Below are positions 24,904-33,670 of a stretch of DNA of 64,000 nucleotides, one piece after another. Source of the DNA: CBDBBY01 sp965205055 (GTDB taxonomy: Bacteria; Pseudomonadota; Alphaproteobacteria; Rhodobacterales; Rhodobacteraceae); contig OZ242030.1 of NCBI GenBank assembly GCA_965205055.1, positions 1-64,000 of the forward strand, written 5' to 3'. The notes under the pieces are model-generated. The model ran no database searches, was not told the DNA's origin, and was given only the letters and a program-made list of their open reading frames with translations. The translations under genes and the position numbers were made by a program. How positions within the stretch are numbered: the stretch's first letter is position 1; the number at the start of each line of letters is the position of its first letter.

Positions 24904-26009
24904 ATGTTGTTTTGTCCAACGGACGAGGTATCTGCGAGCAATCGGCCTTCCCTGTCGAATACTAGCACGCTGACTCGAACGCTTTCATTTTTTAGCATTT
25001 GCTGCGAGGTGATGCGGGCTCTTTTGGCGATCTCGACCGCTAGGCTCGGCCCGACCAAATTCAGCACCTCAAGGGCAGTGTTCGCGCTTCTGATCTTTTC
25101 GAAATGGTCGGGCGCATCGCACGACTCCAACGCGATTCTCGCCAACGCGCCGAAATCTACCTGTGATCTTTTGGAGTGGAGATCTGACGCGCCTTGGGCC
25201 AGCTTCGCAATCTTTGCAAATCCGCCGGCGATCGTGACTTGCTGTATCGGATTCCGCCGAAGGTATTTCAGCATGCCGCCGACGAAGTCGCCCATGTCCA
25301 GCATTGCGAAATCAGGAAGGCCGTAAAGTCTTTGCGCCGCGGCTTCGGAGGTGGCGCCGGTCGATCCGACGACGTGCGAGGCGCCGTTTGCCCGCGCGAC
25401 GTCGATTCCTCTGTGGATTGAAGCAATCCAAGCGGCGCAGGAATACGGCTTAACGATCCCTGTCGTTCCCAAAATCGAAATGCCGCCCAAAATTCCCAAA
25501 CGAGGATTCCAAGTTTTTTTTGCCAAGTCCGCGCCGCCCGGTACTGAAATCTCGATTTCAAAGTCGGCGCTTGCACCGAACTCCGATGCGACATCGCGCA
25601 ATGCGGCGACAATCATTTTTTTCGGCACCGGATTGATGGCAGGTTCGCCCACGTCGACCGGGAGGCCGGCCTTGGTCACGATGCCAATCCCTTCGCCTGC
25701 CTTGAATGTTATGTCGGCGCCGTTGGGGGCCTTGCGCACTTCGCAGATGATCAAGGCATCGTGCGTTACATCCGGATCATCGCCGGCGTCCTTGCGCACG
25801 CCGGCGCGTGCCCAGCCCTCGCCAGATTCCATGGTTTCGAGCTTGAATTCCGGTGTTTGGCCGCGCGGCAAGGTAATCTTGACAGACTCGGACCATTTGC
25901 CCGTCAGCAATGCCCGGCAGGCCGCAAGGCTTGCCGCCGTTGCGCATGCGCCTGTCGAGTATCCGGTGCGCAATTCCTTCTGGTCATTCCGTTCCATGGA
26001 GTCGAGCAT
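24900..26009 (-). CDS. cbiD: Cobalt-precorrin-5B C(1)-methyltransferase CbiD
   Basis: CbiD methylates C-1 with loss of acetaldehyde in the early-cobalt route. The opening RTGYSTGACATAASLAACRA is diagnostic, followed by GDDPDVTHDALI, GEPAINPVPKKMI and YSCAAWIASIHRGIDVARA. 369 residues as expected. An alternative start four codons in (25997) is possible. It overlaps cobK and lies 160 bp after cbiX. Its presence with cobN is notable because CobN belongs to late cobalt insertion. Confidence 0.93.
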   Translation of the reverse strand: MLDSMERNDQKELRTGYSTGACATAASLAACRALLTGKWSESVKITLPRGQTPEFKLETMESGEGWARAGVRKDAGDDPDVTHDALIICEVRKAPNGADITFKAGEGIGIVTKAGLPVDVGEPAINPVPKKMIVAALRDVASEFGASADFEIEISVPGGADLAKKTWNPRLGILGGISILGTTGIVKPYSCAAWIASIHRGIDVARANGASHVVGSTGATSEAAAQRLYGLPDFAMLDMGDFVGGMLKYLRRNPIQQVTIAGGFAKIAKLAQGASDLHSKRSQVDFGALARIALESCDAPDHFEKIRSANTALEVLNLVGPSLAVEIAKRARITSQQMLKNESVRVSVLVFDREGRLLADTSSVGQNNI

Positions 26010-26172
26010 ACAAGGATTTCTTCGCGAGCGTTAACTCTGAGGATTCAAGTTGTTCGGGTAGACTCTGCCGGAATGAAGATTGCGCGGCCTGAGCTGCGAA
26101 ATTGCGGGAGATCGAGTGTGCAGCCGAATTTATTGGTCGGATTGTCGAATGCCCGATCACATACGAAAGAGT

Positions 26173-27321
26173 TCATGTCGAATCAGGCAGGTGGCGGCGA
26201 GCGCTCTCCGGTCCGAGCGGATGCTGCGAGTGCGGGTAGGGCGGATGCTCATGGTGGTGGTCATGAAAATGATCGTGGCCGTGATGATGCGAATGGTGCG
26301 CATGATCTCCATGCTTTCCGTCCGGTGATGAAGGCAGCCTGCATGCGCCAGTGCAGAAACTATCGCACAATTCGCACTCGTTCACATTCGATCCGGGCGC
26401 GGATGCGCCTTGACCCTCTACGTGATGATGATGACTTGCTTGCGGGCTTCCGACCTCCGATTCGAAGCCGAGAACCTGCGTGCGGTATTTGCACATGGAA
26501 CAGTTCATCGCCGTTTCGCCGGTCAGGATCTCGCTTGCCCGGTCTGCGAATGTTTCCAAGACCTTGCGGTGATCATTGAGATATCCCGCCTTGACGAATT
26601 CGATTTCGGGAAATCGCTCGGCCGCCATGTCGGCAAAACCGTAGATGCGGTCGATCAGGATTCCGCTGAACAGAAAATAGGGAAACACCACGATCCTGCG
26701 GAAGCCGAGCATCGCAACTCGTTCCAGGCAGGGCTCCACCAATGGAAATGTTACGCCGGAGTATCCTGTTTCCGCCCAGCCGAAGCCAAGCCCTTCCCAC
26801 AGCAGCCTTGTGATTTTAGAGACGTTGGAGTTGGCGTCCGGATCCGAGGCTCCGCGTCCGATGACAACAAGGCAAGTCTCCGAAACCGGCAATTCTCCGT
26901 GCGCCGCATTCGCTGCCTCGACAGCCGCCGTGATTCGATCGGCAGCCGCGGCGATCATCTTTGGGTCCACCCCGAGCTCGCGCCCGTAAAGAACTTCCAC
27001 GTCGTGTTCCAACGCATATGAGTTCAGGACGGCGGGAAGGTCGTTTTTCGCGTGCATTGCGGCGAAAAGCATTCCCGGAACTGCCAGAATGCGTTCGCAA
27101 CCCTGCTTCCGCAGCTTGTCCAAACCGAGGCGGATGACCGGGTTCGCGAATTCGAGATATCCGAATTCGACTGGCCAGCTTTCCGCGAGATGCGGCGGAA
27201 GCTGCTTGGCCATATTCGCGAATTCACGTACCGCAGCTTCGGACCGCGAGCCATGCCCGCACAGGAGCACGCCAGTCTTCGGAGATTCGCTCGCCTTCGG
27301 CTTCTGCTGGATTTGGTTCAT
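26173..27321 (-). CDS. cbiX: Sirohydrochlorin cobaltochelatase CbiX-like, with Cys/His-rich tail
   Basis: The chelatase domain (about 1-270 from the ATG at 27321) has GVLLCGHGSRSEAAVREF with the catalytic His, and FPYFLFSGILIDRIYGFADM. The C-terminal 110 residues are unusual: CSMCKYR, then CELCDSFCTGAC, then a histidine run (HGDHAHHSHHHGHDHFHDHH). Some CbiX proteins have short His-rich or Fe-S segments; here both are present, suggesting metal storage or redox control. The upstream ATG (27393) adds 24 non-conserved residues. It leads the cbiX-cbiD-cobK unit. Confidence 0.9.
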   Translation of the reverse strand: MNQIQQKPKASESPKTGVLLCGHGSRSEAAVREFANMAKQLPPHLAESWPVEFGYLEFANPVIRLGLDKLRKQGCERILAVPGMLFAAMHAKNDLPAVLNSYALEHDVEVLYGRELGVDPKMIAAAADRITAAVEAANAAHGELPVSETCLVVIGRGASDPDANSNVSKITRLLWEGLGFGWAETGYSGVTFPLVEPCLERVAMLGFRRIVVFPYFLFSGILIDRIYGFADMAAERFPEIEFVKAGYLNDHRKVLETFADRASEILTGETAMNCSMCKYRTQVLGFESEVGSPQASHHHHVEGQGASAPGSNVNECELCDSFCTGACRLPSSPDGKHGDHAHHSHHHGHDHFHDHHHEHPPYPHSQHPLGPESARRHLPDST

Positions 27322-27417
27322 ATTCGATCTCCGATCAGGACAACGCTGGAAATTCAACCCGTTGAAACATTGCAGCCCGACCAATCGGTTCAAAATGCCG
27401 GCGCAGAACTGAGTTTC

Positions 27418-29073
27418 TCAACGCTGGAACCGTTTGTGCTTCGCTCTCTTGGGTTCAACCGATTCTGGACCAAGACGCCGAATCTTGTCCTTTCTGTATT
27501 CATCGAAGTTTCCTTCGAACCATTCGACTCTCGCATTTCCTTCGAATGCCAGAATATGCGTGCAGAGGCGGTCGAGAAAAAATCGGTCGTGAGAAATGAC
27601 CATGATGCAACCGGCGAATTCTTCAATTGCACTTTCCAGCGCGCGAAGAGTTTCGATATCCAGATCGTTCGTCGGCTCGTCGAGCAGAAGCAAATTGCCG
27701 CCCGACTTCAGCAATTTCGCCAAGTGCACGCGATTGCGCTCGCCGCCCGACAAAACTCCAATTCGTTTCTGCTGGTCCGGGCCTCGGAAATTGAATGCCG
27801 AGCAGTAAGCGCGCGAATTCATCTCCGCATTGCCTAGAACGACGACCTCGTGACCGCCCGATATTTCCTCCCAGACGGTCTTGTCGGCGCCCAGATCGTC
27901 GCGATCCTGATCCACGTACGAAAGCTTGGCGGTTTCTCCGAGTTCGATCCTGCCTTCGTCGGGCGAAAGCGATTCGGCGATCAATTTGAACAGGGTGGAC
28001 TTGCCCATTCCATTCGCGCCGATGACGCCGACGACCGCGCCTGGCGGAACGGAAAACGAAAGATCCTCGATGAGTATTTTGTCGCCCATCGCCTTTTTCA
28101 GGCCGGAGACCTCCAGAACATTCGATCCAAGCCTTGGTCCGTTTGGGATGACGATCTGAGCGCGCCGGACTTTCTCGCGTTCGGTTTGGCCGGCGAGTTC
28201 ATTATATGCGTTGATGCGGGCCTTTTGCTTGGCCTGCCGGGCTCGCGCTCCCGAGCGAATCCATTCGAGTTCGTGTTCGAGGGTCTTTTTTCGCGCCTCG
28301 TTTTCGCGGGCTTCGTGGGCAAGCCGTTTTGCCTTTTGCTCAAGCCAGCTCGAATAATTGCCTTGCCACGGTATGCCCCGACCTCGGTCCAGCTCCAGAA
28401 TCCAGCCTGTAATGTCATCCAGAAAGTACCTGTCGTGAGTAACGATCAGGCAAGTGCCCTTGTAGTCGATCAAGTGTTGCTGGAGCCATGCCACTGTCTC
28501 CGCGTCCAAATGGTTGGTCGGCTCGTCGAGCAGCAGCATTTCAGGAGCTTCCAGAAGCAGGCGGCAAAGAGCGACTCTTCGTTTTTCGCCGCCTGAAAGG
28601 GTGGCGATATCGGCGTTGTCCGCAGGACAGCGAACGACCTCCATGGCCTGGTCAATTTTCGAATCGATGTCCCAGAGATCGCGGGCGTCGATTTCATCTT
28701 GGAGCTCCGCCATCTCTTCCGCGGTCTCTTCGGAATAGTTCATCGCGAGCTCGTTGAAACGGTCGAGCATCGCCTTCTGTCGCGAGACGCCGAGCATGAC
28801 GTTTCCGCGGACGTCGAGTTTCGCATCCAGCGTCGGCTCTTGCGGAAGATATCCCACCCGGACTCCCTTGGCGGCCCAAGCCTCTCCGGAAAATTCCGTA
28901 TCGAGTCCGGACATGATTCGCATCAGAGTGGATTTGCCTGAGCCGTTCACGCCGACGACGCCGATTTTCACGCCGGGGAGAAAGGAAAGGCGGATGTTTT
29001 CGAAGCACTTCTTGCCGCCGGGGTAGGTTTTGGAAACCCCGTCCATATGGAAAACGAATTCCTTCGCGCTCAT
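27418..29073 (-). CDS. ettA: Energy-dependent translational throttle protein EttA (ABC-F ATPase)
   Basis: The 551-residue ABC-F protein has two ATPase domains and no membrane segment. Walker A motifs are GVNGSGKSTLMR (about 40) and GANGMGKSTLFK (about 350); signature motifs are LSGGEKRRVALC and LSGGERNRVHLAK; the linker between them is Arg/Lys/Glu-rich (about 240-310). EttA binds the ribosomal E site and gates translation according to ATP level. The start is the ATG at 29073. It is a single gene, with cbiX starting about 100 bp downstream. Confidence 0.95.
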   Translation of the reverse strand: MSAKEFVFHMDGVSKTYPGGKKCFENIRLSFLPGVKIGVVGVNGSGKSTLMRIMSGLDTEFSGEAWAAKGVRVGYLPQEPTLDAKLDVRGNVMLGVSRQKAMLDRFNELAMNYSEETAEEMAELQDEIDARDLWDIDSKIDQAMEVVRCPADNADIATLSGGEKRRVALCRLLLEAPEMLLLDEPTNHLDAETVAWLQQHLIDYKGTCLIVTHDRYFLDDITGWILELDRGRGIPWQGNYSSWLEQKAKRLAHEARENEARKKTLEHELEWIRSGARARQAKQKARINAYNELAGQTEREKVRRAQIVIPNGPRLGSNVLEVSGLKKAMGDKILIEDLSFSVPPGAVVGVIGANGMGKSTLFKLIAESLSPDEGRIELGETAKLSYVDQDRDDLGADKTVWEEISGGHEVVVLGNAEMNSRAYCSAFNFRGPDQQKRIGVLSGGERNRVHLAKLLKSGGNLLLLDEPTNDLDIETLRALESAIEEFAGCIMVISHDRFFLDRLCTHILAFEGNARVEWFEGNFDEYRKDKIRRLGPESVEPKRAKHKRFQR

Positions 29074-29580
29074 TCAACTTGTCCCGTCTCAATTCCCAAA
29101 AATTTTCATTTCGGCGTCCTAGCGATTCAACTTGTTGGCAGCAACCGACTACGCAAGATCAGCGCAATTTTGCGCTTTGGATACATTTGTTGAGCTACAA
29201 AAACTCACATGATCGGACTTCGACCGCCACGTCGGCCATGAAACCCATACCGGAGCGGTCCCGGGTGCTGCATAGCGTTTTCTTGCAGGATCGTGGATGA
29301 TGCCTGACGGAAGCGGGCGAAGTGGGGTTCTTTTTTCAGTGACGATGTTCCCGTTCAAAAAACTATCCCGGGCGCGGCCGGTGCGAGCCCTGATAAAGTG
29401 CCCGGCTGCCAGACCGTGACCGTGCGCCAAATCGGCCCTCGCCCGCCCGCCGGGCGCAATTCTAGCCAGTCAAGGCCCCGACATCGGCGAATTTGCATCG
29501 TACGCCCGCTCCATCTGGATCCGAAACGCAGAAAAAAGAATTCCTGCCCCAGCCTTGCCCGAGGGTCGCATGCTGCGAAA
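29074..29580. other. About 500 bp without a recognisable gene
   Basis: This is ettA upstream DNA. Open frames on both strands are short and uneven in composition. I see no RNA gene, terminator or repeat in it. Confidence 0.5.
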
Positions 29581-29747
29581 GGGCGTATCCCAATTTAATT
29601 GGTCAGGTGGCTACGACGCGGCAATTCCTCAAATTGATGATTTTGGGCTGGCGGTTGTTTTCGATATGGCATTTGACGACGAGCGGGGCGTTGGATTCGG
29701 CTTTCGGCTGGCGGTATCCCGTCGGACCATAAATATGGGATGCACCC
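29581..29747 (+). repeat. Short element family A, full copy
   Basis: The 167-bp element starts GGGCGTATCCCAATTTAATT and ends CCATAAATATGGGATGCACC. The minus strand encodes NAPLVVKCHIENNRQP, matching NAPLAVKCCLKNNRWP from the C-terminus of the ISKra4 transposase remnant. This copy best shows the link between element and IS. Confidence 0.75.
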
Positions 29748-29924
29748 GCTGCGAAACCAGTTCTTGACCTGCCCGACCGAAGATGCGGAACGATCGGCAC
29801 TTGCTTCCGGTAATGAAGGAGGAGTTGGAATCGGGGTTAAGCTTCCGCTCCGGCAACGAGAGCGTAGGCAGGCGCGTCCGAGCGCGACCGATCAGTATGG
29901 ATCCGACCCGCGCTTCTCCGTACT

Positions 29925-30042
29925 GGCCGGCGGCAACCCTCAATGCGCCGCGTCAAACTGACCGGGCACACGCAAGCACCTGAACCGATGCCCTGCATTG
30001 AACAAGAAAAACCGTGTCGCAGGGGGCGTCCATACACGAAAT
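29925..30042 (+). repeat. Repeat C, copy 2
   Basis: Matches 9935-10052 along about 118 bp (GGCCGGCGGCAACCCTCAAT at the start, AAAAACCGTGTCGCAG near the end). Nature unknown. Confidence 0.5.
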
Positions 30043-30796
30043 TGCAGAATCATCGGCGCACAATGCGTGGCCTACTGGAAAAGCACGATCAAAACGCGGG
30101 GCACCGAGTTACATGGCACGACCTACAGGACGGAAGGGGAGCTGTCGAAGTACAGAATTTACCATAACTCGATATATCCGGCCCGCCGTCCTACGGGCGC
30201 GGAGCCTTCAGCCGATCTCTCTGGGATCGGTTGGAGCCGCCTCGGCCGGTGTTTTCAGATGGGCGCTTTAGCCGATATCTTTCCCTACGCTTATATGCAC
30301 CTCAATATCTTGGATAGTCTGATCTCCCAACTTCCAAGGTTGATGACCTTGTGGATCACATTTCCGTAAAACGTCAAAATATTCTCGGTATCTAAGTATA
30401 TTGCTGTATCCCGTCTAAAAACCCCAAATCGGTGCCTGTCCAAAAAGGCGTTTATGAGCGGATTAGTCGTGATAGAGAAATCTCTATGTCTGATTTTTTT
30501 GTACGCAACAGAATTTCGGCATAGGTTGTGCGGTCGAAGTTATTGAAATGGCGACCAACAGGTGCCTCTGCGACAGCAATGGTGTCTTTTGGATTATGAA
30601 ATTCGCGGACCAAATCAATGCTTGCAACGGAATCTCGATTTCGGGACTTTCGGAGCCAAATTGGGAAGGATTGCCATTTTCCAAATCGATGCGGAGTTCC
30701 GGATCGAGTCCTGATATGATTCTTGTCGAATGGGGTTGTCTACACTGTTTATTCCTACGACGTCGATTTCGCACCGTGAGAATAGAAAGGCGGAAT
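30043..30796. other. About 750 bp of non-coding or decayed DNA
   Basis: No frame on either strand has convincing codon use. Frames at 30484-30825 (-) and 30548-30811 (+) are open for 85-113 codons but are mirror images of each other and match no family I know. No RNA gene was seen. Confidence 0.45.
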
Positions 30797-31024
30797 AGCT
30801 TATTGCTTTGAGTCCGCAGACACAAGATGTTGATTCTCGCCGGAGCAGGGCTTTCGGCTCGAAAGTTCGGTCGGAATTAGTCGGAGATCGACCGTTTCGC
30901 CCGGATTTCGGCGCAAATTAGAAGAATCCGCTGCCCCGCGTCAAGGCGCAATCGCATCAATGGGTGAACTCACGCAGCACCGAACGCACAAAATGTAGAC
31001 TCTGCGGACTTAAGTAAACAAGCC
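30797..31024 (-). repeat. Short element family B, copy 3 (inverted)
   Basis: The 228-bp copy reads in the opposite direction to B1 and B2: AGCTTATTGCTTTGAGTCCG at 30797 and CTTAAGTAAACAAGCC ending at 31024. The termini form an imperfect inverted repeat (GGCTTRTT...AGTCCGCAGA). Confidence 0.75.
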
Positions 31025-31068
31025 ATAAGGCGGATATTTGCAATGCACTCCTTTCCTCCGAAGTAAGC

Positions 31069-31209
31069 ATGGGTGGCATTTCCGTACAGGAGACGAATTC
31101 CTGCCTGATTGGTTTAGGTCGAACCATGGCGTCCATACCGTCCTCCGTTAAAGCCCAACGATTGTTGGACCAAATCCGAACGGAAAAGAGAATTCCTAGA
31201 TTGATCTGA
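31069..31209 (+). CDS. Possible small protein or gene fragment
   Basis: A 46-codon frame (MGGISVQETNSCLIGLGRTM, ASIPSSVKAQRLLDQIRTEK, RIPRLI) starts 45 bases after element B3. The residue pattern looks coding and the end is helical and basic. It may be the C-terminal remnant of a gene cut by the element or a real small gene. No family recognised. Confidence 0.3.
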   Translation: MGGISVQETNSCLIGLGRTMASIPSSVKAQRLLDQIRTEKRIPRLI

Positions 31210-31640
31210 TTCAACTTAAATGAAAAACAACTCTAGTCGAGTGATTCTAAGGCTGATTCCCAGTTACAGATGTTTAAATGTCGTAGCGATTCAACTTGAT
31301 TGAGACAGCTGATCGGATATGGCGTTTTCAAATTCTCACTCTCGAGGAATTCGATGAACCTTTAGGGCATCTCGACCCTCGGCATGACGACATGGGTTCC
31401 TCCAGAAATGAGCGGATGACGACTCGTTTCGCACCGAGGCGCGCGTTGGAAAACGAACGAAATGTGCGCCGGCTGATTTGGCCCGTTCGACGGCGAGAAG
31501 TTTAAGAATGGAACCACCAATCAACGGCGAATCGATAATTCGGAATTACTGTGGTTGGATACTTGGAGAAAATCAGCACCGGAGGAGGAGCGGCCGGTGC
31601 TGATAGAGTTGAGAGGTATGGTTCGGGCGGCGAGTTGAAC
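31210..31640. other. About 430 bp without a recognisable gene
   Basis: Short overlapping frames only; nothing on either strand could be supported as a gene, RNA or repeat. Confidence 0.45.
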
Positions 31641-31808
31641 TCAGAAGGAGCAGATGTACCGGTCATTCCAGAGCATGCACCTGCCGCTAGTGTACATAGT
31701 GGTGTCGGCGACTTCGGCCATTGTTTCGAGGTTGATGGAGGATTCCGCGGCATGCGCGAAACCGGCGAGGCACATGACTGCAACTGCGACTGAGGCGATA
31801 GCTTTCAT
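31641..31808 (-). CDS. Small secreted protein
   Basis: The 55-residue product begins with a clear signal peptide (MKAIASVAVAVMCLAGFAHA, cleavage after AHA). The mature part is 35 residues with two cysteines (GRCMLWNDRYICSF), which could form a disulfide. The ATG at 31808 has AAAGG upstream; an ATG five codons earlier (31823) is possible. A 58-bp upstream block with an inverted repeat (31871-31928) also occurs before another small secreted protein at 57527. I recognise no family. Confidence 0.6.
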   Translation of the reverse strand: MKAIASVAVAVMCLAGFAHAAESSINLETMAEVADTTMYTSGRCMLWNDRYICSF

Positions 31809-31870
31809 TTTTAAACCTTTCATTTCTGGAGTTGACTAATGAAACACTTGTATACATATCTTAATTGACT

Positions 31871-31928
31871 TGTAAAGAGATATTTAAAATAATTTTAGAA
31901 TTTTATCTGATATTCACGATATTGTGAA
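31871..31928 (-). promoter_or_regulatory. Shared upstream block with inverted repeat TCAC-N6-GTGA, copy 1
   Basis: The AT-rich 58-bp block begins TGTAAAGA and ends with TTCAC-gatatt-GTGAA. It aligns without gaps to 57827-57884 (about two thirds identical by hand), at a similar distance from the start of a small secreted protein gene (62 versus 69 bp). It is probably a promoter with an operator for a common regulator. Confidence 0.5.
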
Positions 31929-32217
31929 CGCTTGGGCGTCCTTACGGAGACGATCTGCCGCAACGGACGGTTTGCGAGGGCGCAAGCGTTTCGGCGTATG
32001 GTAGGGCTTGTTGCGTAGTCGACTTCTGCGAACCCATCTGGAACATCTTCTGTATCCTTGGACCGAAGGAGCTGGGCCAACAGCTGACGACTCTGATTCG
32101 CTACATTTGATGCAAAGGCCAAGTATATCTTGCGCTCTGCGTCGTGATTCGGATGCCAATGCGCATCTTTCTCATGGACCGCTCGGGTAGGCGAGTGCTA
32201 GCAAGGAGGCGAAGCTG
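31929..32217. other. Intergenic, no supported gene
   Basis: A minus-strand frame (31895-32122) is open but begins with TTG and its end runs through the conserved AT-rich block, so I do not call it. A strong AAGGAGG ribosome-binding site at its right edge belongs to the next entry. Confidence 0.4.
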
Positions 32218-32493
32218 ATGACGCACGCTTCCACTTATCTGTGATTCGTCATTCAAATTCTCAAAGGCTTTGGAGGATTCGCGTCTTGGCTACCGGAATT
32301 TCCAAGTTACGCAGGGGTAGGGGCAGTCAGCCAAATCGGCGTTTTTCAGGCGACATGCATCGCTAAAGGAGTGCGCGATGCGCTTTCGGGCGGAAAGGAA
32401 GCGTGCAGGATCACTAATGCGAAACGTTATGCTTCGATTTTATCGCTTCTTCGTGAGAATCCTTTTGCAGTCGTCAAGCCCGGGCCGGAATAG
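32218..32493 (+). pseudogene. Small ORF with an in-frame TGA at codon 9, upstream of nadD
   Basis: AAGGAGG (32203-32209) lies at ideal spacing from the ATG at 32218. After MTHASTYL there is a TGA (32242-32244), then the frame stays open for 82 codons (FVIQILKGFGGFASWLPEFP ... CRITNAKRYASILSLLRENP, FAVVKPGPE). The coherent, protein-like reading on both sides suggests a single nonsense change (TGG to TGA would restore it). Family unknown. It ends 40 bp before nadD and may share its transcript. Confidence 0.45.
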
Positions 32494-32533
32494 CGAAAAC
32501 CAAGGCTGATTTGAAAAGCGGGCGAATGAATTG

Positions 32534-33205
32534 ATGGAGACCGATAGCAGGGAAAGGGGGGTACAACCCGATCGAACCCGATTCCGAAAAACCGAAATCG
32601 CACGAACCGCGTTCAACGTTCTCCCAGGAAGGCGCAACCTAAAAATCGGATTGCTAGGAGGTTCTTTCGACCCGCCTCACGCCGGTCATGCCCACATCTC
32701 GGATTGGGCATTGAAAAAATTCGGTCTCAATGTGGTTTGGTGGCTGCCGTCGCCCGGCAATCCATTGAAAGCGAACAGGCCCGCTTCAGCTTCGGCGAGG
32801 CGAACGGAGATGAAGCGATTCCGCAATCCGAGCGTTCTGAATGTTGAGTTTGAATTGCAGACCCGCACGGCATTCACTCATGAGTCCATTTCGCGACTCA
32901 AGAGTCTTTGTCCGCATGCTAAGTTTGTTTGGCTGATGGGAGCTGACAATCTTGCGCAGATTCATACATGGTCGAAGTGGGATTCAATATTCGAGTCCGT
33001 CCCGGTCGGGGTCTTGGCGCGCCGAGATGGCAATTTTGCCGAGATGTCCTCCGTCGCCGCCCGAAAATACATGCACCGCCGGATCAATCGGGACGAATCA
33101 TTTTTGCTTCCCGAACTTCAGCCTCCGGCGTGGGTGCTGGTCAATGTTCCGCTCGTCGATGTTTCGTCGTCGGACATCCGTCGGAAGGGGCTCTGGAGAG
33201 CTTGA
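32534..33205 (+). CDS. nadD: Nicotinate-nucleotide adenylyltransferase
   Basis: NadD adenylates nicotinate mononucleotide to deamido-NAD. The nucleotidyltransferase motif GLLGGSFDPPHAGHAHIS holds the HxGH signature; WLPSPGNPLK and WLMGADNLAQIHTW (GADN) are specific to NadD, and VDVSSSDIRRKG is the C-terminal SxxxxR-type ATP motif. The first 35 residues before NLKIGLLGG are a non-conserved extension, so a later start is possible. The usual alphaproteobacterial partner rsfS does not follow; a TerB-like gene converges instead. Confidence 0.93.
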   Translation: METDSRERGVQPDRTRFRKTEIARTAFNVLPGRRNLKIGLLGGSFDPPHAGHAHISDWALKKFGLNVVWWLPSPGNPLKANRPASASARRTEMKRFRNPSVLNVEFELQTRTAFTHESISRLKSLCPHAKFVWLMGADNLAQIHTWSKWDSIFESVPVGVLARRDGNFAEMSSVAARKYMHRRINRDESFLLPELQPPAWVLVNVPLVDVSSSDIRRKGLWRA

Positions 33206-33235
33206 GCGGTTCAGGGAACGGTCTGAGATCGCGAG

Positions 33236-33670
33236 CTAAAGCGTCGCGTATCTCGCACGCGAGCTCCTGTGGATGGCTTCCGCAACGAGCGGGTCGACCT
33301 CAAGATTTTCACGGATCTGATCGAGGAAGGCGATCTCGCGGCGTCCCAACCGGCCGTCCGCGGCAGCGACATCGCATGCATAGACATAAGCTGTTTCCGC
33401 AAGATGCGAAGGCAGAGATGGCTTGACCAAGCCGAACAGCGCATTGATTCCTTCGTTTTCCTCAAGGAGCATGAACACGGTCTGCGAGACGAAGCCGATT
33501 CGCTTGGGATCATAATCCGAGAAAATCGGCAGATTATGAATAATGCGTTCTATCGTCTTGAGTTCGGACATTTCGAAGTTCTCGTCGGACTCGGATACAG
33601 CGACCATAATCGCGACGAGCGCGTCCTTGGGCGCGAATTTAATCTCTGTGTTTTCGTGTTGCATAGACAT
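33236..33670 (-). CDS. TerB-like (tellurite resistance B domain) family protein
   Basis: The all-helical protein of about 145 residues, from the ATG at 33670, matches the TerB-like family: ALVAIMVAVSESDENFEMSE with the acidic metal-site pattern, and CDVAAADGRLGRREIAFLDQ with the second acidic repeat. Upstream codons to 33775 are polar and non-conserved. Many alphaproteobacterial TerB-like proteins are cytoplasmic and of unknown role; no ter operon is present, so tellurite resistance should not be assumed. It is convergent with nadD, 30 bp apart. Confidence 0.8.
   Translation of the reverse strand: MSMQHENTEIKFAPKDALVAIMVAVSESDENFEMSELKTIERIIHNLPIFSDYDPKRIGFVSQTVFMLLEENEGINALFGLVKPSLPSHLAETAYVYACDVAAADGRLGRREIAFLDQIRENLEVDPLVAEAIHRSSRARYATL

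Noticed and set aside
31895..32122. 75-codon minus-strand frame with protein-like segments
   Set aside because: It starts with TTG without a ribosome-binding site and its end runs through the AT-rich operator block conserved at 57827-57884.
32242..32244. TGA as a selenocysteine or recoded Trp codon
   Set aside because: No SECIS-like hairpin was evident right after it, and TGA ends many genes in the window, so the standard code applies.
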